Assembly: GCA_030550115.1 (NCBI GenBank)
Contig: JAUQPY010000005.1
Coordinates: 1-37,189 of the forward strand
DNA: 37,189 nt
Source: Microcaldota archaeon
GTDB taxonomy: Archaea > Micrarchaeota > Micrarchaeia > Anstonellales > J096
Direction: 5' to 3'
This document shows positions 25,959 to 34,290 of this stretch, piece after piece. A program made the position numbers and the translations under genes. How positions within the stretch are numbered: the first letter of the stretch is position 1; each line of letters begins with the position of its first letter. The notes beneath the pieces were generated by a model. That model was not told the origin of the DNA and did not search any database. It saw nothing but the letters and a program-made list of their open reading frames with translations.

Positions 25959-27855
25959 AACTTCTCTCCAGCTCATCAAGAATAGCAGAACATTTGTTCA
26001 TATCATCAAGATTGATATTTAGATATATTATATATAGAGGATCACCTAGTATCAGGATATTTGATTTATCAGTGGTGGTTCTGATCACAACACTATTTGT
26101 TTCTATATCGCTGCATTTCACTTCAGAATCCCCTGATATACACACATCACCAACTCTTCTGAAAAATTTCCTATTAGCCAGACAATCTCTCAATCTTTCA
26201 TCTTCTATTATATACGTACCATTGTGATCCCTTATAGTATTATAGATTTCATATATATTTACGTTAGTTGGAATGAGCGTATAGTAAGAGTATACAAAAT
26301 TGAATATTATTAAGATTATATATGCTGCAAACATATATCGCAGGAGCTTAGCATCTGTTAGAATGGATTTTAAAATGTAAACGATTATGAATAGAAAAGA
26401 TGGTATGAGAAGAGAACTTACAATAGCTAATAATAATCTTAACATATCTACACTGAAATTTCCTAGCCGAGATATGTTTTTGTATATCCAGTATATATTA
26501 ATTGCATAAGATGGTATTTGTCCTTGCTGCTCTTGCGCATAATTAGATTCTATCTTATCTCTAAGTCTGATGGTTCTATTTATAATCTCATCTAACCTAT
26601 CTCCATCTATAGGCCTTGTATACAATCTTTTTAGATCGTTGAACTCTCTAGCCACCTGATCGTCTGCTGGATTTAGAATTATGTAAAGATAATATTTATC
26701 TGTGATTGATTTTTCAAGCATTAAAACATCAGAATAGATTTCTTCAACCTTAGCGGACATATTACGAAATACATCCTCAAAGAATAGCATTCTATCCAGA
26801 TAATATTCAAAATCGCTCATATTTCTTTCAGATAGTTTGTTTCTTAACATATCTCTGAGATTCTTGTATTCATTATAGACTTTAGTGTAATTAGAAAATG
26901 TTATATTTTGAGTTATGCTTGAATACATCCTTTCTATTTCCAGAGATCTATTCAGAGCAAGCTGGAATGGTGCAGATATTCTATTAATTTCCTGATTTAT
27001 AGAGTATATTTTCATTCTGATGGGTGTGTTAGTCTGTATTTTAGATATCGTATCCTTTAGATTAATCAATAAGGGAATTTCTAATCTAGATGTTCTATTC
27101 AATGCGATCGATAGTGCAGAAGTATTGTGTAGTATTGGAAAACACAGATTATAACAGTCAGGACATTCTCTCCCTCCTATTCTTAGAGTAGTGTTCTGCA
27201 TGGTATTTGAATAATTTATAAGAGTTGATATCTGGGATCTTATCTTTGAGATTTCGGAGCTGTAATTATCTAAAGATATGTAACCATTTAAGATTCTGGT
27301 TAGATTTGCTACTATTTCATCTGTTCCTTTACTAGATACAAAAAATGATGTAACTATTGGTTTCATGGAATTGAATAATCTGGTATCACAATCTAATATC
27401 TCGGGTCTGCATATATATAGAGTATAGCAATGATATGGGTCTCGTTGGCATATAGGTTGGTTTATCGGTATTATTCCATCTCCTAGAATAGTTCTACATG
27501 CAAACTCCTCTACTTTACCTAAAAACTTATATCTAGGATTAGTCTCATCATATCTTGATGCATTGAATAACAGTATCAAATCTAATATCTCTTCTCTTAT
27601 GGGTGCAGTCTCCTGAAATACTTGTTTAGCTCTCAATGTTAATATGTATTCTATAGTACGATTATCTTCTATGATCGTATTTGAACATTCCAATAGATTT
27701 GGTATGTTGTTTAAATAGATTATTCTACAAGTTTGATTATTAACCATGAATATTTCATCTTTGTAATTCTTAGGTTCATCAGGTAAGAAATAATCAATTA
27801 TACTACCCCCAACACCGTATGAGTATATTAATAATAATACAATATTCCAAATCAT
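25930..27855 (-). CDS. Large membrane protein with sequon-rich, Cys-rich ectodomain
   Basis: 641 aa; N-terminal signal/TM; about 17 N-x-S/T sequons before the central TM pair; ECPDCYNLC cluster. Confidence 0.75.
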   Translation of the reverse strand: MIWNIVLLLIYSYGVGGSIIDYFLPDEPKNYKDEIFMVNNQTCRIIYLNNIPNLLECSNTIIEDNRTIEYILTLRAKQVFQETAPIREEILDLILLFNASRYDETNPRYKFLGKVEEFACRTILGDGIIPINQPICQRDPYHCYTLYICRPEILDCDTRLFNSMKPIVTSFFVSSKGTDEIVANLTRILNGYISLDNYSSEISKIRSQISTLINYSNTMQNTTLRIGGRECPDCYNLCFPILHNTSALSIALNRTSRLEIPLLINLKDTISKIQTNTPIRMKIYSINQEINRISAPFQLALNRSLEIERMYSSITQNITFSNYTKVYNEYKNLRDMLRNKLSERNMSDFEYYLDRMLFFEDVFRNMSAKVEEIYSDVLMLEKSITDKYYLYIILNPADDQVAREFNDLKRLYTRPIDGDRLDEIINRTIRLRDKIESNYAQEQQGQIPSYAINIYWIYKNISRLGNFSVDMLRLLLAIVSSLLIPSFLFIIVYILKSILTDAKLLRYMFAAYIILIIFNFVYSYYTLIPTNVNIYEIYNTIRDHNGTYIIEDERLRDCLANRKFFRRVGDVCISGDSEVKCSDIETNSVVIRTTTDKSNILILGDPLYIIYLNINLDDMNKCSAILDELERSYEDRITTSS

Positions 27856-27875
27856 ATTTTTAAAGATACAAAAAG

Positions 27876-27886
27876 ATTTTTAAAAT
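27876..27886. promoter_or_regulatory. Shared symmetric TATA box (attttttaaaat-like) for divergent genes
   Basis: ATTTTTAAAAT centred 25-26 nt from ATG 27907 and 26-27 nt from ATG 27855. Confidence 0.65.
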
Positions 27887-27906
27887 AAACCTAATTATAG
27901 ATAAGC

Positions 27907-28596
27907 ATGTATCCTTCACCACAAGCATATGATAGAGCAATAACTGTTTTTAGTCCTGATGGAAGATTGTTTCAAGTAGAATACGCTAGAGAAGCTGTAA
28001 AGAGAGGATCCCCTAGCATAGGTGCCATATGTAAAGATGGTATTGTTATGATAGCTGCTAAAAAGATAGAGAATAATCTGATAGTAAAAGATAGTATAAA
28101 AAAAATCGATATAATCCACAATCATCTATTCATAGCTACTGCCGGATTGGTTGCTGATGCTAAAAAGGTTCTTGATTATATTACAGATCTATCGCTTGGT
28201 TATAGAAATGCATTTAATGAAGATGTTAGTCCTATATACGTAGTAAAACAGATATCAAATCTATTTCAGAGTTACACCCAGTATGGGGGGGTTAGACCAT
28301 TTGGTATCTCTGTTCTAGTTGCTGGTATGCAAGAATCTAATCCAACTCTATACGAGATAGACCCTTCTGGTGCATATGCTAGCTATCATGCTGTTGTAAT
28401 TGGTAATAAGAAGAAAGAGATCGAATCAGTGTTAAATCAGAAATATGATTACAAACTAAATTTAAATAAATTAGAATCTCTATTGTACGATTCACTTACA
28501 TCTAATAGTGATAAGGAAGAATACAATTATGTAGAGATCCTATCATATAACATCAAAGGTAACAAGCTCTCCTATGAACTCAGATCCTTAAAATGA
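27907..28596 (+). CDS. psmA: Proteasome subunit alpha
   Basis: YDRAITVFSPDGRLFQVEYAREAVKRGSPSIG signature. Confidence 0.95.
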   Translation: MYPSPQAYDRAITVFSPDGRLFQVEYAREAVKRGSPSIGAICKDGIVMIAAKKIENNLIVKDSIKKIDIIHNHLFIATAGLVADAKKVLDYITDLSLGYRNAFNEDVSPIYVVKQISNLFQSYTQYGGVRPFGISVLVAGMQESNPTLYEIDPSGAYASYHAVVIGNKKKEIESVLNQKYDYKLNLNKLESLLYDSLTSNSDKEEYNYVEILSYNIKGNKLSYELRSLK

Positions 28597-29579
28597 TCTT
28601 CTCCCCAGATCTAGGTAAATTCGCAGAAACTTTAATTCTCTCTCCTTTTTCTCACTCTTTGAATTATGCAGATGCGATATTCGAAGGTATGAGTATAGTT
28701 GTTGGTAAGAGAATATCAATATTCCACCCAGAATTGAATTATGAGAGAATGCAATATGGAGCAGATTTCATGAAGTATGGTTATAAAATAAATATTGTCA
28801 GGGCAATAAATACAGTTTTCTATCTATACCTTATGAATAACTATCAGAGCAAGAGAGTATATGTAAGACCTCTTTTATATAGAGATAATGATTCGGTAGG
28901 CTTAAGAAACAGCGGATCAACAAAGCTGATGCATGTACTAATGCCTATGGGAGAGTACATTGCTAAGGAAGAATTAAGTGTTCTAGTATCAGAAATTCCT
29001 AGAGAACTACCTTTCGCTAGGATAAAAGCAAGTAGTAACTATCAACTTTCTCTATATGCTCTTAGAGAAGCTAATGGATATGATGAGGTAATTTTCATGA
29101 ACTCAAAAGGTAAGCTCATAGAGGGTTCAGGAGAGAATGTAGTGTTTCTAAAAGATAATACTATATACACAGATAGAGATAACTCTCTTCCTGGAATAAC
29201 TCTAAGATTCGTAGTGAAAATAGCTAAAGAATTAGGATTGGATTTTAAATACGGCTCTTTTGGGCCCGAAGAGATCAGAGATGTAGATCTGGTGATGTTT
29301 ACTGGAAATGCTATTGGTGTGAAAATAGTGAAGAATTTGAGCTGGCGTGGTAATCTTATCTCACCTAAAATGCAGTCATTAGATATCTACCATAAAATCA
29401 GAGATCGTTACAATGAAATATTCATGGGTCAAGATGAACAGTATCATATGTTTCTAGATGAGTTTATAGATATAGATGCTTATAATTCTAATAGAATAGA
29501 TCTTGATAGAAAACCTGAGAGATTTGATAGAGTAGTAAAAGAGAATATCGAGGAATTAGGTATTGCTAAATTCCTGTAG
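28593..29579 (+). CDS. ilvE: Branched-chain amino acid aminotransferase (class IV PLP)
   Basis: ADAIFEGMSIV, YVRPLLYR, ARIKASSNYQLSLYALREANGYDEVIFMNSKGKLIEGSGENVVFL, DNSLPGITLRFV. Confidence 0.9.
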   Translation: MIFSPDLGKFAETLILSPFSHSLNYADAIFEGMSIVVGKRISIFHPELNYERMQYGADFMKYGYKINIVRAINTVFYLYLMNNYQSKRVYVRPLLYRDNDSVGLRNSGSTKLMHVLMPMGEYIAKEELSVLVSEIPRELPFARIKASSNYQLSLYALREANGYDEVIFMNSKGKLIEGSGENVVFLKDNTIYTDRDNSLPGITLRFVVKIAKELGLDFKYGSFGPEEIRDVDLVMFTGNAIGVKIVKNLSWRGNLISPKMQSLDIYHKIRDRYNEIFMGQDEQYHMFLDEFIDIDAYNSNRIDLDRKPERFDRVVKENIEELGIAKFL

Positions 29580-29957
29580 TTGTGAGGGCAGATATTTTTT
29601 TAGATTGCCCCATTGTTTCCCTCTCCAATAGAATCTATTACAACTAGGACATCTGTATTTGTTACCGATTCTCTCTAATTTCACATTGCACAAATAGCAA
29701 TATGGGTTTTGGATATCAAGCTTAATCCCACTATTTACAATTTTTTCCAAATTAGTTTTCAGATCCTTACTATCTAAATATATTACATTCTTAACTCTTT
29801 TGCTCAGCTCAAAATCAGAAGTTATCAACACGTCATTATCCTTCAGTAGTTTCACAATCTGATTATCTGTTAGATCAGAAGTGAGGTATACACAGCTTAC
29901 TCCAAACACTCTTAGGATTCTTGCTAATTTTCCATGCATTGCATCAACGTATATCAT
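29556..29957 (-). CDS. Mut7-C (DUF82) PIN-like RNase with zinc ribbon
   Basis: VDAMHGKLARILRVFGVS, DVLITSDFELSKR, CYLC...CPSCNRFYWRGKQWG. Confidence 0.88.
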   Translation of the reverse strand: MIYVDAMHGKLARILRVFGVSCVYLTSDLTDNQIVKLLKDNDVLITSDFELSKRVKNVIYLDSKDLKTNLEKIVNSGIKLDIQNPYCYLCNVKLERIGNKYRCPSCNRFYWRGKQWGNLKKYLPSQLQEFSNT

Positions 29958-30658
29958 CTTAGTTTGTTATATACTTCTATAAGAGACATCTGGTCTCGAT
30001 AGAATTCATAATCTTTAACTCTACCTATATCAGCCCAGAACTCATCCGTTATATAATAATCTATAGGAATTCCTTGATTCAATAATTTAGGGAATACATC
30101 TTTTGCAAAATCCTCCCCTACCCTTATATGATCTAGTATGTTCTTTTTAATCACGTATATACCTGTGTTTATATAGTATGTATAGGTAGGTTTCTCTTCA
30201 AAATTCAGAATTCTGTTATTATCTATCATTGCTACTCCATATTCTATAATTACATTGTGAATCTTCAGGGCAATAGTTAAATTAGATGCCTTAGCTATGT
30301 GATTTGAGTAGATGTTTTTCAGATCAATTGTTGTTATCTGATCTCCCATTAGTACTAGAAAATTGTCTGCAAGATCATCTTTCATTTTTAGCAGACATCC
30401 AGCTGTACCTTCCAATTCTTTCTCCCTATAATACTTTATACCCACCCCATTCCACCTGTTTCCCAGATATTCCTCTATCTGATCACCCAGATGACCTGTG
30501 GCGATAATGACCTTATCAAAACCAGCTCGCTTGACATTACTGAGTACATATTCAATTAGAGTCCATTTACCTACCCTAAGCAATGGTTTTGGTGTATTCT
30601 CTGTATATGGTCTAAGTCTCTGACCTTTACCACCAGCCAGGATAACTACTTTGTACAT
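29954..30658 (-). CDS. Sugar nucleotidyltransferase (NDP-hexose pyrophosphorylase)
   Basis: VILAGGKGQRLRPYTENTPKPLLRVG, LVLMGDQITT, VDYYI..DIGRVKDYEFY-like C-terminus. Confidence 0.9.
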   Translation of the reverse strand: MYKVVILAGGKGQRLRPYTENTPKPLLRVGKWTLIEYVLSNVKRAGFDKVIIATGHLGDQIEEYLGNRWNGVGIKYYREKELEGTAGCLLKMKDDLADNFLVLMGDQITTIDLKNIYSNHIAKASNLTIALKIHNVIIEYGVAMIDNNRILNFEEKPTYTYYINTGIYVIKKNILDHIRVGEDFAKDVFPKLLNQGIPIDYYITDEFWADIGRVKDYEFYRDQMSLIEVYNKLR

Positions 30659-30680
30659 ATGTAAAATTCATTAGATAGTG

Positions 30681-30687
30681 TTTTAAA
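30681..30687. promoter_or_regulatory. Shared TATA box between nucleotidyltransferase gene and sufC
   Basis: ttttaaa; TA centre 26-28 nt from both starts. Confidence 0.55.
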
Positions 30688-30711
30688 GGCTTTATAGTAT
30701 TTTTATAGCTT

Positions 30712-31440
30712 ATGATTATTAGGGATTTAAAGGTAACAGTATCTAATAGAACAATCTTACAAGATTTCAATCTGATAGTGAATGACATTGATGTAATAAT
30801 GGGTCCAAATGGATCTGGTAAGAGTACTCTCAGTCGAGTAATAGCAGGAGATTCTGGATATGAGGTATTAGGGAGTATAGAAATAGATGGACAGAACATA
30901 TTACAATACGATGTAGATGAGAGAGTTAATCGATTTGGAATATTCTTATCATTTCAACTTCCTCCATACCTTGAGGGCATAACTCTTAAACAGCTCCTAA
31001 AAAGAATATTCTATAAGAGAAGGGGATATGACGAGAGAGATCTAACTAAAATAAGAGAGTTTAATCAGGAGCTAAAGAGATGGATGGACATTCTTGGTTT
31101 ATCAAATGAGTTTCTAGATAGAGAAGTGAATAAGGATCTCTCGGGAGGGGAGAAAAAGAAGAGCGAGACTCTGCAGCTGCTGATGTTTAAACCCAGATAC
31201 ATAATCTTGGACGAGATAGATTCAGGATTGGATGTGGATTCTCTAAAGAGGATAACTGATGCTATAAACATCTATTATTCCGAAAATAAGCCTAAGATTC
31301 TACTAATAACACATTACAATAGAATTCTCAGATACATAAAACCCACAGCAGTTCACATAATGAAATCAGGGAAAATAGTTAGGAGTGGGGGTGTTGAGTT
31401 GATAGATTTCGTAGAATCACATGGATATGATCCGTTCTGA
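30712..31440 (+). CDS. sufC: Fe-S assembly ATPase SufC
   Basis: Walker A MGPNGSGKSTL; LSGGEKKKSETLQLLMFKPRYIILDEIDSGLDVD. Confidence 0.95.
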   Translation: MIIRDLKVTVSNRTILQDFNLIVNDIDVIMGPNGSGKSTLSRVIAGDSGYEVLGSIEIDGQNILQYDVDERVNRFGIFLSFQLPPYLEGITLKQLLKRIFYKRRGYDERDLTKIREFNQELKRWMDILGLSNEFLDREVNKDLSGGEKKKSETLQLLMFKPRYIILDEIDSGLDVDSLKRITDAINIYYSENKPKILLITHYNRILRYIKPTAVHIMKSGKIVRSGGVELIDFVESHGYDPF

Positions 31441-32530
31441 TTTTCCCATATTATCAAAGTATCCTAGATTAATCTACTTAGATAATGCCGCCACAACTCA
31501 TAAACCCAAATCAGTGATTGATGCTCTATCAGAATTCTATATTAATTATAATGCAAATATCCATAGAGGGGTTTATAGATTGAGTGAAGAGGCCACAGAT
31601 CTTTATGAGAGATCTAGAGAAATCGTAGCTAGATTCATAGGAGCTGAGCCATACCAGATTGTATTTGTTAAAAATGCAACAGAGGCTCTAAATACAGCAA
31701 TATGGAATTTCAGATCACTTGATATACAATCCACAGTATATGAGCATCATAGTATGCTATTACCTATCTATAGATATTCAAAATCCTACAAGCTACATTC
31801 TAGAATAGATGAGATAAAAGGGGATATAATCGCTGTAACTCATGCTAGTAACGTTACCGGAAGAGTTATTGATCTCAAGACAATTAGGGAGAATAATCCG
31901 AATGCAATCATAATAGCTGATGGAACACAATATGTACCGCATATGAGTGTAGACATTAAATCTATCGATGTTGATATGTATGCATTCTCTGGACACAAGA
32001 TGCTCGGACCAACTGGTATAGGAGTACTATACATCAAGAATCCGGAGCAGTATGAACCACTAATGCTAGGAGGAGGAACTGTTAGCAATGTTACTGATAG
32101 CATGTTTAGACTCTTAGATACTGTGGAGAGATATGAGGCTGGAACACCACCTATTGCAGAGGCATATGCTCTTTCTAAAGCTGTAGAATATCTAAGCTCA
32201 AAATTTGAAGATCTATATCAACTAGACCAGAAGATCATCAGAATTGCAAATAAACTATTCCAAGAGTATGAGATATATCCTGTGGAGATGAACATAAACA
32301 TTCCTATCTTCTCTTTCTATTTCCCTTCTGTCCATTCACATGATGTTGCAGAGATGTTAGATACTTATTATGATATTGCCGTTAGATCCGGATATCACTG
32401 TGCTCAGCCATTACACGAGTTCTTAGGTATAGGACCAACTGTTCGAGCAAGTTTCTACATATATAACACAGAAGAAGAATTGTATAAATTTATGAATGCT
32501 TTAAAAAACATCATATTGAAATTTAAATGA
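31421..32530 (+). CDS. sufS: Cysteine desulfurase SufS
   Basis: YLDNAATTHKP, SGHKMLGPTGIGVLY, RSGYHCAQPLHEFLG. Confidence 0.95.
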   Translation: MDMIRSDFPILSKYPRLIYLDNAATTHKPKSVIDALSEFYINYNANIHRGVYRLSEEATDLYERSREIVARFIGAEPYQIVFVKNATEALNTAIWNFRSLDIQSTVYEHHSMLLPIYRYSKSYKLHSRIDEIKGDIIAVTHASNVTGRVIDLKTIRENNPNAIIIADGTQYVPHMSVDIKSIDVDMYAFSGHKMLGPTGIGVLYIKNPEQYEPLMLGGGTVSNVTDSMFRLLDTVERYEAGTPPIAEAYALSKAVEYLSSKFEDLYQLDQKIIRIANKLFQEYEIYPVEMNINIPIFSFYFPSVHSHDVAEMLDTYYDIAVRSGYHCAQPLHEFLGIGPTVRASFYIYNTEEELYKFMNALKNIILKFK

Positions 32531-32904
32531 TGGATCTATACAAAGATGATTTTATAGCCATCTACAAGAACCCAATGAAATATGGTAAGTTAGATCATTA
32601 TACCCATGTATTAGAAGGTAATAATGGGAGCTGTGGAGATAATATTAAGATATATCTTAAAATCGATGATCAAGGTAAAATAGAAAGGGTTAGTTTTGAG
32701 GGCCATGGGTGTGTTATAAGTATTGTATCTACATCGTTATTACTTAGTTATCTGGAAGGCAAGCATGTGGATTTGCTGAAAGAATTAGGAGAGCAGGACA
32801 TGTATGAGCTAGTTGGAATAGATCTATCTGATAATCCATCCAGAAAAAAATGTATGATGTTAGCATTAGATACTCTTAAAAAATTAACATCCCCACACCC
32901 CTAA
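32527..32904 (+). CDS. sufU: SufU/IscU-like Fe-S scaffold
   Basis: Cys motifs NGSCGD, GHGCVIS, RKKCM; follows sufS with overlap. Confidence 0.88.
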   Translation: MMDLYKDDFIAIYKNPMKYGKLDHYTHVLEGNNGSCGDNIKIYLKIDDQGKIERVSFEGHGCVISIVSTSLLLSYLEGKHVDLLKELGEQDMYELVGIDLSDNPSRKKCMMLALDTLKKLTSPHP

Positions 32905-33474
32905 TCGATTTGCCCTAGCATAATTCTCATTTCTGAGACATTCTTCAGCTATTCTAATTAATTCAGGATGTTCTAGTCTATGAATTGAATCATATCTATA
33001 GAAACAGAATGCTAATCCCTCTCTTACCATATTCAAGCCAATTATCGACATGTTACTATCCAAAAATATACCTAAAATTCTATCGTATTTATCTCTGGGG
33101 ATTGTAGTTCCAACTTTAGGAATCTTTATAGTATAAACTGTTCTATTTAGATATTCATAAGCTCTGATTCCAAAGATACGCATACAATTTGGATCCAAAT
33201 TATAGCCTAACCACCTATCTTTCTGATTAGTGGTTTTCTCTGGAGAATCAATAAATAGCTCTCTGTAGGTTATATTCTTATATTCTATCGTGTCCCCATC
33301 TATGACCCTTCTAGTTTGATCTAATAGAATTAGTTCGTATGAATCTACTGAATCGTTATAGTTTCTATCTATTAAAAAGATCCGATTTGAAAATATAATA
33401 GTCAATACCAGGAGGACCACTGAGGAATAAAATAACAAAGATACCAGAGAATAGTATTTGGACTTTCGCGACAT
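32884..33474 (-). CDS. Membrane-anchored staphylococcal nuclease-like (thermonuclease) protein
   Basis: N-terminal TM; RRVIDGDTIEYKNITYRELFIDSPE, DKYDRILGIFLD, NMVREGLAF, ANRLGVWG. Confidence 0.88.
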   Translation of the reverse strand: MSRKSKYYSLVSLLFYSSVVLLVLTIIFSNRIFLIDRNYNDSVDSYELILLDQTRRVIDGDTIEYKNITYRELFIDSPEKTTNQKDRWLGYNLDPNCMRIFGIRAYEYLNRTVYTIKIPKVGTTIPRDKYDRILGIFLDSNMSIIGLNMVREGLAFCFYRYDSIHRLEHPELIRIAEECLRNENYARANRLGVWGC

Positions 33475-33479
33475 TCTCT

Positions 33480-34115
33480 CTATCTACTCATCAAGAGTTT
33501 TATATTAATATTCTGAGGTTCTATATACAATACCCAATTATCTACAGACATATATAATCTGTTATCTTGATCCAAGCCAATAGGTTTGGGAAATGATTCG
33601 AAATAATTCAACCATCTATCTAATTGCACTATTCTCTCTGTATTCTTGAAGGTTAAGACCCCACTATCTATCGGATCTATGAACACTCCAAACCCAAGTT
33701 CATCCAGATATATAGGGAGATTGTTTTTGTAATTTCTACTTACTAAATCTGTAGCCTGCTTTAGATTATCTAATAGATATCTGGTGCTGGTAAAAGATAT
33801 GTAGATATAAGGAAATTGTCCCTCTTTTAAATCATAGGGGAATAGGGCCCCTAGTTCAAAAGGTTGTCTAAATACTTCTACCAGTATCCCAATATCCTCT
33901 CCCTCTTCTTGAAAAGTTCTGCGCTCGTAATTTGTGTCATGTAGAACTTTGCTTGGATCTAGTTGAATTTTTATTATAAATGTACCCCAGCTTATTTTAA
34001 ATCTATTCGATATTTCATTCAAATCTTTAGCAACTTTATCTCTTACATAATCTTTCAATCCATTAACATATTCAATCTCTATATACGCAGGAGGGGTGGT
34101 TTTAGTTACTTTCAT
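33480..34115 (-). CDS. Hypothetical protein
   Basis: ATG 34115 (MKVTKTTPPAYIEIEYVNGLK) with TATA about 25 nt upstream; ORF-track start 34214 unlikely. Confidence 0.65.
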   Translation of the reverse strand: MKVTKTTPPAYIEIEYVNGLKDYVRDKVAKDLNEISNRFKISWGTFIIKIQLDPSKVLHDTNYERRTFQEEGEDIGILVEVFRQPFELGALFPYDLKEGQFPYIYISFTSTRYLLDNLKQATDLVSRNYKNNLPIYLDELGFGVFIDPIDSGVLTFKNTERIVQLDRWLNYFESFPKPIGLDQDNRLYMSVDNWVLYIEPQNINIKLLMSR

Positions 34116-34136
34116 ATAAAAATATACCAGGCATAG

Positions 34137-34145
34137 TTTTAAAAA
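34137..34145. promoter_or_regulatory. Shared TATA box
   Basis: ttttaaaaa; TA centre about 25 nt from ATG 34115(-) and ATG 34165(+). Confidence 0.55.
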
Positions 34146-34164
34146 TATAAATTTCTTTATATTA

Positions 34165-34290
34165 ATGATGATAAAGCAGAAATTTATAAAGATCAAACAA
34201 GGTATAATAGTCAAGAATTACATACTGGGCATTCCTTATGATGAGAAGAAAGTATATGTATTGAATGATGCAAATCTAGATAGAGATTAA
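34165..34290 (+). CDS. Putative 41-aa small protein
   Basis: MMIKQKFIKIKQGIIVKNYILGIPYDEKKVYVLNDANLDRD; TATA 24-25 nt upstream. Confidence 0.4.
   Translation: MMIKQKFIKIKQGIIVKNYILGIPYDEKKVYVLNDANLDRD

Noticed and set aside
34116-34214. N-terminal hydrophobic extension of the 33480-34214 ORF as a signal peptide
   Set aside because: Overlaps the TATA box and the divergent small ORF; ATG 34115 fits leaderless spacing better.
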